Origin: Xinfangfangia pollutisoli
Lineage (GTDB): Bacteria; Pseudomonadota; Alphaproteobacteria; Rhodobacterales; Rhodobacteraceae
DNA: 36,698 bases
Direction of reading: 5' to 3'
Assembly (NCBI RefSeq): GCF_020179405.1
Contig: NZ_JAICBZ010000040.1
Location: 1 to 36,698, forward strand
Under the pieces are notes generated by a model that was not told the origin of the DNA, did no database searches, and worked only from the letters and a program-made list of their open reading frames with translations. Of this stretch, positions 25,581-32,127 are shown piece by piece. The position numbers and the translations under genes were made by a program. How positions within the stretch are numbered: the stretch's first letter is position 1; each line of letters begins with the position of its first letter.

Positions 25581-26036
25581 ATGGAACTGAGCGGAAACTT
25601 CACCGTGAACCGCCCCCGCGCCGAAGTCTGGGCTGCGCTGAACGATGCCGAAGTCCTGCGTGATGCCATCCCCGGCTGCGAAAGCCTTGATGTCTCGGAA
25701 GGCGGCTATGACGGCAAGATCGTGCTGAAGATCGGGCCGATCAAGGCCTCGTTTTCGGGCCGGGTCAACATCGCCGAAGCGGTCGAGAATGAACGCCTGA
25801 CCCTGACGGGCGAAGGCAATGGCGGGATTGCCGGCTTCGCCAAGGGTGGCGCGACCGTCACGTTGACGGACACGCCCGAGGGCACCGAAGTGGTCTATTC
25901 CGCCGATGTGTCGATCGGCGGCAAGTTGGCCCAGCTGGGCAACCGGCTGATCGGTTCGACCGCACGGCAATTGGCCGGAAAGTTCTTTGACCGGCTGAAC
26001 GAAACGCTTGCCCAGCCGCAGGAGCCGGTCAGATGA
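25581..26036 (+). CDS. CoxG-like SRPBCC-family protein
   Basis: A 151-residue lipid/membrane-binding-type fold of the CoxG family (SRPBCC). Seen: MELSGNFTVNRPRAEVWAALNDAEVLRDAIPGC at the N-terminus, the Lys-Gly-rich strand GKIVLKIGPIKASFSGRV, and SADVSIGGKLAQLGNRLIGSTARQLAGKFFD. In CO dehydrogenase systems CoxG recruits the enzyme to the membrane. Here it stands between large and small subunits. The ATG at 25581 is one base after the large-subunit stop, with AGGAG nine bases away, and it overlaps the next gene by four bases. Confidence 0.88.
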   Translation: MELSGNFTVNRPRAEVWAALNDAEVLRDAIPGCESLDVSEGGYDGKIVLKIGPIKASFSGRVNIAEAVENERLTLTGEGNGGIAGFAKGGATVTLTDTPEGTEVVYSADVSIGGKLAQLGNRLIGSTARQLAGKFFDRLNETLAQPQEPVR

Positions 26037-26536
26037 GGGATATTGTCCTGAACGTGAACGGCAAGACGCGCCATGCGCGGATCGAAGAGCGGACGCTTCT
26101 GGTCAGCCTGTTGCGCGACACGCTGGGTCTGACGGGCACGCATGTCGGCTGCGATACCTCGCAATGCGGGGCCTGTGTCGTCAGCATCGAGGGCGAGACG
26201 GTGAAATCCTGCAGCGTCCTTGCCGCGACCCTGCCCGATGGCACCGCGATTTCCACGATCGAAAGCCTTGCAACCTCCGATGCGCTGCATCCGATGCAGC
26301 AGGCCTTTTCCGAATGCCATGCCCTGCAATGCGGCTACTGCACGCCGGGTCTGGTGATCACGGCCATCGACATCGTGCGGAAGAACCCCGAAGGCCTGAC
26401 CCCCGATCTGATCCGCAAAGAGCTGAAGGGCAATATCTGTCGCTGCACCGGCTATCTGAACATCATCCAGGCCATCATGCGGGGCGCGGCGGCGATGGGC
26501 GTGCCCACCCTGGCCGCCGAGGGAGAGGCGCAATGA
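26033..26536 (+). CDS. (2Fe-2S)-binding small subunit, CoxS-like
   Basis: A 167-residue small subunit carrying two [2Fe-2S] clusters that pass electrons from the molybdenum centre to FAD. The plant-ferredoxin cluster uses C40, C45, C48 and C60 (GCDTSQCGACVV...KSC) and the alpha-helical cluster C100, C103, C136 and C138 (QCGYCTPG...NICRCTGY). All eight cysteines are in place. ATGA overlaps on both sides (CoxG before, CoxM after) show strict translational coupling. Confidence 0.95.
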   Translation: MRDIVLNVNGKTRHARIEERTLLVSLLRDTLGLTGTHVGCDTSQCGACVVSIEGETVKSCSVLAATLPDGTAISTIESLATSDALHPMQQAFSECHALQCGYCTPGLVITAIDIVRKNPEGLTPDLIRKELKGNICRCTGYLNIIQAIMRGAAAMGVPTLAAEGEAQ

Positions 26537-27333
26537 ACGAGTTCCAGATCATCCGCCCCGCCGCGCTTTCCGATGCCGTGGCGGCGTTCAACGACGCCGA
26601 GGAGGCGATGTATCTTTCGGGCGGCATGACGCTGATCCCGTCGATGAAGGCGCGCCTCGCGGCACCGCAACTGCTGATCGACCTGTCGGGCCTGCCCGAA
26701 ATGCAGGGGATCAGCGATTCCGGCCTCAGCCTGCGCATCGGCGCCATGACCCGCTGGGCCGAGATCCTGCGCTCGGATGTGGTGGCCGGGGCCATTCCCG
26801 AGCTGGCGCGACTGGTCGGCCAGATCGCGGATCGGCATGTGCGCAACCGCGGCACCATCGGCGGCTCGATTGCCAATAATGACCCGGCGGCAGATTGCCC
26901 GGCTGCGGTTCTTGGCCTGGGCGCGACGCTGATCACCGACCGGCGCGAAATTGCGGCAGACGATTTCTATCTGGGTCTGTTCACAACCGCGCTGGAGGAA
27001 GACGAGATCCTGGTCGCCATTGATTTTCCGAAACCCCAGGCCGCAGCCTATGCCAAGCATCCGCATCCGGCTTCGGGCTATGCAGTGGCGGGGGTGATGG
27101 TGGCGCGCATGGCGCAGGGCTGGCGGGTGGCGGTGACTGGCGCGGGGGCGGATGGCGCGTTTCGCCTGACCGAGCTTGAAGCCGCATTGCAAAGCGGGCC
27201 GGTGGAAGCCGCCTTGGAAAAGATCGACGTCTCGGCAATTCAGGTTCTGAACGAACCGGCATTTCCTGCCGATTTCCGGCGCCAGCTGATCCTGTGGCTG
27301 GCGCGTGAAAGTCTGGGCCGACTGGCGGTGTGA
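26533..27333 (+). CDS. FAD-binding medium subunit, CoxM-like
   Basis: A 266-residue flavoprotein subunit of the molybdenum hydroxylase. The two FAD loops are SGGMTLIP at 29-36 (the AGGTDL-type motif, here GGMTL) and RGTIGGSIANNDPAADCPAA at 106-125. The N-terminal half binds FAD and the C-terminal part is the CO-dehydrogenase flavoprotein domain. It closes the L-G-S-M block with an ATGA overlap. The Cox maturation genes coxD, coxE and coxF are not present here. Confidence 0.93.
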   Translation: MNEFQIIRPAALSDAVAAFNDAEEAMYLSGGMTLIPSMKARLAAPQLLIDLSGLPEMQGISDSGLSLRIGAMTRWAEILRSDVVAGAIPELARLVGQIADRHVRNRGTIGGSIANNDPAADCPAAVLGLGATLITDRREIAADDFYLGLFTTALEEDEILVAIDFPKPQAAAYAKHPHPASGYAVAGVMVARMAQGWRVAVTGAGADGAFRLTELEAALQSGPVEAALEKIDVSAIQVLNEPAFPADFRRQLILWLARESLGRLAV

Positions 27334-27335
27334 TG

Positions 27336-28301
27336 TCAGTTCTGCCGCGGCTGCGGCTGGGCGCGGCCGCGTTTTGCTTCTCGGTAGCGTTGCGGCGTGG
27401 TGCCGAAGCGCGCCTTGAACTGCCGGCCGAAATGCGCGGCGTCATTGAAGCCCCAGTCAAAGGCGATTGCCGAGACGGGCTTTTCCGCAAGCGCGGCGTT
27501 TTCCAGCTCTGCCCGCACGCGACCGAGCCGCTGGTCCCAGATCCAGCGCATCAGGGTCGTGCCGGTGCGCCCGAAAACCGAATGCACCTGCCGCACCGAC
27601 AGGCCGACATCGGCGGCAATGCGCGAGCAGTCCAGATCGGGATCCGACAGGTTGCGCAGCGCGGCTTCCTGCACCCGGTTGAGCGTGCGGTCGCGCGACC
27701 AGCCCGCGTTGGACGCAAGCGGACGGTCGGTGACCATCGACACGGCAAGCAGGTTGGCCAGGCACCCGGCCATCCGGTGCATGATCTGCTCGGGCTGTTC
27801 CCAGGACATCGCGAAAATGCTGCCGATCATCTCGGCACAAAGCCGCCCCAGCCCCTGGTCGCAATCCAGCGCCGTGGCCGTATAAAGATCGCGCTCGGGA
27901 AAGATCGCCTGCCAGAAATGCGAGTCGAGATAGACCGAGCGGGTGCGGATCTCTTCGGTCATGATCTCGAAGGGCTGGGTCGTGTCGATAAAGAAGATCT
28001 GGTTCGGGCCGACATCGGTCAGGCGGGAATCCTGCCGGACCGTCGCGTAGCCCTCCATCTGGTAGGAAACCAGATAATTGTGCCCCGCCCGCCGCGACGG
28101 ACGACCCGCCTGCAGCCGGGTATGATGCGCGGAAAAGCGGATGTCGGCCAGGCGCAGCCGCGACGAGACATAGCTCTTCTGGATCTCGCCGGCATAGGGT
28201 TGCGAGCCTTTGGGGCTAAGCTCGAAGCGGGTCTGAAGAAGGTCGTTCATCCCACGCTGAAAATCCATGCCCGAAGCCCGCAGCACCGGCGCGCCAGTCA
28301 T
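27336..28301 (-). CDS. AraC-family transcriptional regulator
   Basis: A 321-residue regulator with an N-terminal AraC-binding-like/cupin domain (about 20-190, RLQAGRPSRRAGHNYLVSYQMEG, DTTQPFEI) and a C-terminal double helix-turn-helix (about 215-315: SRIAADVGLSVRQVHSVFGRTG...RIRAEL-type, then PVSAIAFDWGFNDAAHFGRQFKARFGTTPQRYR). The second HTH carries the AraC consensus GF-N-x-A-H-F-x-x-x-F-x-x-x-x-G-x-x-P. I start at 28301, where GGAGACA precedes the ATG; 28331 and 28373 are alternatives. It stops two bases from coxM (convergent) and is divergent from the BKACE gene. It probably activates the island in response to substrate. Confidence 0.9.
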   Translation of the reverse strand: MTGAPVLRASGMDFQRGMNDLLQTRFELSPKGSQPYAGEIQKSYVSSRLRLADIRFSAHHTRLQAGRPSRRAGHNYLVSYQMEGYATVRQDSRLTDVGPNQIFFIDTTQPFEIMTEEIRTRSVYLDSHFWQAIFPERDLYTATALDCDQGLGRLCAEMIGSIFAMSWEQPEQIMHRMAGCLANLLAVSMVTDRPLASNAGWSRDRTLNRVQEAALRNLSDPDLDCSRIAADVGLSVRQVHSVFGRTGTTLMRWIWDQRLGRVRAELENAALAEKPVSAIAFDWGFNDAAHFGRQFKARFGTTPQRYREAKRGRAQPQPRQN

Positions 28302-28331
28302 TGTCTCCACCCCATCTCCCCCCGTCGCCAT

Positions 28332-28356
28332 GGGGCTGCGCAGGCACCGCAGCCCC
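28332..28356. promoter_or_regulatory. Inverted repeat between AraC gene and BKACE gene
   Basis: GGGGCTGCG, seven bases, CGCAGCCCC: perfect 9-bp arms in the divergent intergenic region. It lies 31-55 bases upstream of the AraC start at 28301 and 64 bases before the BKACE ATG. It is an operator candidate, or an mRNA hairpin in the regulator's leader. Confidence 0.4.
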
Positions 28357-28419
28357 CTCACTTTAAAGAACACGGATCAGTGCGTCCAGTTGCCGCACCG
28401 GCACGAGAAGGAAAGTCAC

Positions 28420-29274
28420 ATGTCTTTGACCTGCATCATGGTGGCCCCGAATGGTGCCCGTCGCACCAAGGCGGATCATCCCGCCCTTCCCCTGACCCCC
28501 GAGGATCTGGCGCAAACGGCCAAGGCCTGTTTTCAGGCCGGGGCGGGCGCGATTCATCTTCATGTGCGCGACGCCGACGGGCGGCATTCTCTGGATCCGG
28601 TGGCCTATCGTGCGGCCATGGTGGCGGTGCGGCAGGCCTGTCCCGATATCGCGCGGCAGGTTACGACCGAGGCGGCGGGACTGTTCGACCTTGAGACCCA
28701 GATCGCCGCGGTTCGCGAGCTGAGGCCCGCGGCCATTTCTTTCTCGATCGCCGAACTGATGCGCGAGGGCACCGCCAAGGGCGAAGCCTTCCTGGCCTGG
28801 GCGGCAGGCGAACGGATCTCGACGCAGTTCATCCTGTACGACGCGGAACAGATCTCGCTGTTCGCGGGGCTGTGGCGGTCGGGGCGGCTGCATCTGTCTG
28901 CCGCGCCGCGGCTGATCCTTGTGGCGGGGCGCTATGCCGCGGATCAGAATTCCGACTTTGCCGATTTCGAGGCGCTTTATGCCGCGCTGCGGGCCGAGGG
29001 GCTGCATGAGCAATCGGTCTGGATGACCTGCGCCTTCGGTCGGGGCGAAATGGCCTGCCTTGCGCGCACCATCGAACTTGGGGGGCATGTGCGGGTCGGG
29101 TTCGAGAATGCCATTGTCGATGCCGAAGGGCGGCCCGCGCGCGACAATGCCGAACGGGTGGCGCTTGCCGCCGATCTGGTGCGCCGTCATGGTCGCCGCG
29201 TGGCCACTGGCGCCGAGGCCGCCGATATTCTGGGGATCCTGCGGCCGGACCCGGCCTTGGCCCCAAAGGCGTGA
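28420..29274 (+). CDS. Beta-keto acid cleavage enzyme (BKACE, Kce-like)
   Basis: A 284-residue TIM-barrel enzyme of the BKACE family (DUF849), which joins a beta-keto acid to acetyl-CoA and releases an acyl-CoA or amine-type product. Zinc ligand candidates are H46 and H48 in AIHLHVRDADGRHSLDP, with later family motifs CAFGRGEMACLARTIELGGHVRVGFEN. The ATG at 28420 has an AAGGAAA site. Family members serve lysine and carnitine breakdown among others; the substrate here is not readable. It lies downstream of the degradation operon and divergent from the AraC gene, as expected for a late step. Confidence 0.85.
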   Translation: MSLTCIMVAPNGARRTKADHPALPLTPEDLAQTAKACFQAGAGAIHLHVRDADGRHSLDPVAYRAAMVAVRQACPDIARQVTTEAAGLFDLETQIAAVRELRPAAISFSIAELMREGTAKGEAFLAWAAGERISTQFILYDAEQISLFAGLWRSGRLHLSAAPRLILVAGRYAADQNSDFADFEALYAALRAEGLHEQSVWMTCAFGRGEMACLARTIELGGHVRVGFENAIVDAEGRPARDNAERVALAADLVRRHGRRVATGAEAADILGILRPDPALAPKA

Positions 29275-29433
29275 TGCCGTGACCTTTTGTGGATTGCCGC
29301 GCCTTGGGGCGGAACGCCGCTGGGTGACGTCCTGCGCAGGTCAACGCGCGGTGGCCCGGCCGTCCTTCCGTCTACCGTTTCGCGCCAAGCTGTGCAAAAG
29401 ATCGCAGGACATCAACGCAGGAAACAACGTGCA

Positions 29434-29784
29434 ATGCTGCAATTCTCCTGTTCTGCCCGCGCTTTGGCGCTGATCCTTCCCTTGGCCGCCGCCGGTTGTG
29501 GCACAGCGCCGCCGCCCGAGCCGCCCATGCCGGCCGCGCCGGTCTTTGACCCGAATGTCGATGTGACGCCGGGCTTCAACGAACGCGAGCCCGACACCTG
29601 CAAGGCATCGGGGCTGCAATATCTGCTTGGCCAGCCCTCGACCGTCTTTGACACGATGACGCTGCCCGGGCCGCTGCGGGTGATCGCGCCGCATGAGGTC
29701 TACGATCAGGAAGAATATCGCTCGAACCGGATCGACGTGCGCATCAACGCGGCCGGGGCAATCACCTCGATCGGCTGCGGCTAA
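29434..29784 (+). CDS. I78-family peptidase inhibitor-like lipoprotein, copy 1
   Basis: A 116-residue protein with a hydrophobic N-terminus and lipobox-like LAAAGC ending at C22, then a proline/alanine-rich spacer. The C-terminal domain (about 53-115) fits the I78 family of small elastase-type inhibitors: DTCKASGLQYLLGQ, LPGPLRVIAPHEVYDQEEYRSNRIDVRINAAGAITSIGCG. The start and the end cysteines could form a disulphide. Target proteases are unknown. AGGAAAC lies upstream of the ATG. It is paralogous to the next gene. Confidence 0.75.
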   Translation: MLQFSCSARALALILPLAAAGCGTAPPPEPPMPAAPVFDPNVDVTPGFNEREPDTCKASGLQYLLGQPSTVFDTMTLPGPLRVIAPHEVYDQEEYRSNRIDVRINAAGAITSIGCG

Positions 29785-29935
29785 GCGCGGCAGCCAGACG
29801 CGGCGGCCAAACGCGGGGGGCGCGACCGGCGGCTTTCCGCGCCGGGGCAAGGGGGCGGGATGCATCCGGCCCGGGTTTCATGCGTTTATGCCGGATGGGG
29901 GCCGCGCAAGGGCCCCGCCTGCACAGGAGCGGACC

Positions 29936-30220
29936 ATGACCCAGAAACTCATCCTCGCGGCCGGCATGGCGCTGGGCCTGTCGGCCTGCGTCGACCCCTC
30001 GCTGCCGCAACCCGAACCCGAACCCGATCCGAACGCCTGTGGCGCGGCGGATCTGCAATTCCTGGTCGGCCAGAAGCGCAGCGTGCTGGCGATGATGTCC
30101 CTGCCCGCCCCGGTGCGGGTGATCGAGCCGGGCATGGCGGTGACGATGGATTACAATGCCGATCGGCTGAACATCGAGCTGGACGAACAGAACCGGATCT
30201 CGCGCGTCTATTGCAGCTAG
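29936..30220 (+). CDS. I78-family peptidase inhibitor-like lipoprotein, copy 2
   Basis: A 94-residue lipoprotein with a good lipobox LSAC at C18, a short PEPEPDP spacer, then the I78 domain: NACGAADLQFLVGQ, LPAPVRVIEPGMAVTMDYNADRLNIELDEQNRISRVYC. It matches the I78 pattern (RVI-x-PG-x-x-VTMDY...RLNI) more closely than copy 1. AGGAG lies seven bases before the ATG. The pair with copy 1 suggests a local duplication; both would sit on the periplasmic face of a membrane. Confidence 0.85.
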   Translation: MTQKLILAAGMALGLSACVDPSLPQPEPEPDPNACGAADLQFLVGQKRSVLAMMSLPAPVRVIEPGMAVTMDYNADRLNIELDEQNRISRVYCS

Positions 30221-30235
30221 GGCCTGCGCGGAGCG

Positions 30236-30264
30236 AAAAAAACCCCGGCCGTCGCAGGCCGGGG
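30236..30264 (-). terminator. Intrinsic terminator for the cytochrome c' gene
   Basis: On the minus strand: CCCCGGCC (30264-30257), loop TGCGAC, GGCCGGGG (30250-30243), followed by seven T residues (30242-30236). A strong, canonical terminator. Confidence 0.9.
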
Positions 30265-30276
30265 GCAGGGGCATGA

Positions 30277-30308
30277 CCCCTGGGGCGCCGCGCGGGCGCA
30301 CCCAGGGG
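30277..30308. terminator. Second GC-rich hairpin upstream of the terminator
   Basis: CCCCTGGG (30277-30284) pairs with CCCAGGGG (30301-30308) over 8 bp with a 16-base GC-rich loop. It may assist termination or protect the 3' end of the transcript. Confidence 0.5.
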
Positions 30309-30318
30309 AATCAGCGGC

Positions 30319-30771
30319 TTACTTCATCACGCGATATTCGGTGTGGCAGTCCTTGCAGGCCGCGCCGATCGCACCCATGCTGGCCTTGATCGTGTCGGCC
30401 GAGCTGACATCGGCGGCCGCCGCGGCGGTTTTCAGCGTTTCGGCATCCTTCAGGAAATCGTCCCAGCTGGTCCAGATTTCGGGCTTGGCTTCCGAGGCCG
30501 GATCGGCCGCGCCTTCGGTGGCAAAGCTGGTGGGGATCTGCCCCGCCGCCTCGATCAGCTTCGCCTTGGCCGCTTGGGCGGCGGGGGCGTCATAGGCGGC
30601 CTTGCCGCCGGCCATGTCGCCCAGCACCTTCATCGCGCCGCCGATCTCTTTCATCGTGGTCTGGCGCATCACGGCATTCGGATCGGTGGCTTCGGCTTGG
30701 GCAAAGGCGGCGCCGGCGGCAAGCAGGGTTCCAAGCAGGATGGTACGGGCAAAGGCGGGAGAGAAAGTCAT
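30319..30771 (-). CDS. Cytochrome c' / class II cytochrome c
   Basis: A 150-residue periplasmic four-helix-bundle haem protein. The signal peptide is residues 1-25 (LLGTLLAAGAAFAQA). The haem motif CKDCH (C139, C142, H143) sits at the extreme C-terminus, as in class II cytochromes c'. The N-terminal helix begins VMRQTTMKEIGGAMKVLGDM. AAGGAG precedes the ATG. Cytochromes c' bind NO and are common in denitrifying Rhodobacterales; an electron-transfer role is also possible. It ends in a strong terminator and may be its own transcription unit. Confidence 0.9.
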   Translation of the reverse strand: MTFSPAFARTILLGTLLAAGAAFAQAEATDPNAVMRQTTMKEIGGAMKVLGDMAGGKAAYDAPAAQAAKAKLIEAAGQIPTSFATEGAADPASEAKPEIWTSWDDFLKDAETLKTAAAAADVSSADTIKASMGAIGAACKDCHTEYRVMK

Positions 30772-30885
30772 CAGTCTGGCTCCTTGGCTGGCGCTGAATG
30801 GGGCAATCGCGCGAAAGCTGGCAGAAAGGCGGCGGCAAGTCCTTTCACAGTCGCGTGAAACCCGCCGCCCGGGGCAGGCGCCCGC

Positions 30886-32127
30886 CTAGCGCAGCGCCTG
30901 CAGCACATCGGGGCTGGGATAGCCATCGGGCACCAGACCCTGGGCCTTCTGCCAGGCTTTCACGGCGGCGATGGTCTTGGGGCCGATCCGCCCATCGACG
31001 CCGCCCGTGTCATGGCCCAGCGCCACCAGCAGCGCCTGCAATTCGCGCCGTTCCTCGGCCGTCAGCGCGCGCCAGTGCCGCGGCCAGGGCGCGGCGATCG
31101 GCGCGCCGCCCTGCAGCCGGTCGGCCAGATGCCCGACCGCGATCACATAGGCATCGGCCAAGTTGTAATGCTCGATCACCTGGAAATTCGGAAAGATCAG
31201 GAAGGCGGGGCCGGTATGGCCGGCGGGCAGCAGGATGCTGGCCTCGGGCCCGTCGGGCAGGGCGCCGCCGGCCATGGGCCGCACGCCCAGATCGCGCCAA
31301 CTGGCCACGGGCTTTTTCACCCGCTCGGTGGTCTGGTCATAGTCGAAGCCTTCGGGCAGCCGTACTTCCAGCCCCCAGGGCAGGCCCTTCTGCCAGCCCC
31401 ATTTCGCCAGGTAATTCGCGGTCGAAGCCAGTGCATCGGCCGGGTCGTCGCCCCAGATGTCGCGCCGCCCGTCGCCGTCGAAATCCACCGCATAATCGGC
31501 CCAGCTGGAGGGCATGAACTGCGTATGCCCCATGGCCCCGGCCCAGGAGCCCAGCATGGCTTCGGGGGCCACATGCGCCGCATCCAGGATCTGCAGCGCC
31601 TGCAGAAGCTGGCCTTCGAAAAACGCCGCGCGCCGCCCGTCATAGGCCAGCGTCGCCAGCGCCGAGACGGTGGGCGTGTCGCCTCGCCAGGTGCCATAGG
31701 CGCTTTCCAGCCCCCAGATCGCGACGACGATTTCCTTCTCGACCCCGTATTGCGCCTCGATCCGGTCCAGCAGATCGGCGTTTTTGGCCAAGGCCTTGCG
31801 GCCCAAGGCCACCCGGTCGTCGGACACCGCCACATCCAGATAATCCCAGATCGTCTTGGTGAATTCGCTTTGCCGCCGGTCGCGCGCCACCACATCGGGC
31901 AGGTAATGCGCGCCGCGCATCGCCCCGTCATAGGTGGCGGCGGGGATGCCCTGGTCCAGCGCCTTGGCCCGGAACGCGATCACCCAGTCGCGGAACCCCG
32001 ACTCGGACCCGTCTTCGCGCCCCTGTCCCAAGATCGTGCCCTCCGGGTCTTCCAAGGTCTGCGCCGCGACCGGGGCGGCGACCGGGGCGGCAAAGGCCAG
32101 GAACAGCCCCAGCGCCAAAGCCCTCAC
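30886..32127 (-). CDS. Lytic murein transglycosylase (MltB-type) with peptidoglycan-binding domain
   Basis: A 413-residue exported enzyme that cleaves the glycan strand with 1,6-anhydro ring formation. The signal peptide is residues 1-22. The SLT-type domain has the catalytic glutamate E141 in AIWGLESAYGTWRGD, then GAMGHTQFMPSSWADYAVDFDGDGRRDIW and LASTANYLAKWGWQ, as in MltB. The C-terminus (about 350-413) is a PG_binding_1 module ending DGRIGPKTIAAVKAWQKAQGL-VPDGYPSPDVL. It overlaps the stop of rnr by four bases, so it is co-translated with RNase R. Confidence 0.92.
   Translation of the reverse strand: MRALALGLFLAFAAPVAAPVAAQTLEDPEGTILGQGREDGSESGFRDWVIAFRAKALDQGIPAATYDGAMRGAHYLPDVVARDRRQSEFTKTIWDYLDVAVSDDRVALGRKALAKNADLLDRIEAQYGVEKEIVVAIWGLESAYGTWRGDTPTVSALATLAYDGRRAAFFEGQLLQALQILDAAHVAPEAMLGSWAGAMGHTQFMPSSWADYAVDFDGDGRRDIWGDDPADALASTANYLAKWGWQKGLPWGLEVRLPEGFDYDQTTERVKKPVASWRDLGVRPMAGGALPDGPEASILLPAGHTGPAFLIFPNFQVIEHYNLADAYVIAVGHLADRLQGGAPIAAPWPRHWRALTAEERRELQALLVALGHDTGGVDGRIGPKTIAAVKAWQKAQGLVPDGYPSPDVLQALR

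Noticed and set aside
23246-27333. Aerobic carbon-monoxide dehydrogenase operon
   Set aside because: The VYRGAGR loop lacks the catalytic cysteine of CO dehydrogenase and coxDEF are missing.
15161-29274. Island carried by a mobile element
   Set aside because: No integrase, transposase, tRNA attachment site or flanking direct repeat is visible, and base composition resembles the surroundings; transfer is possible but not shown.
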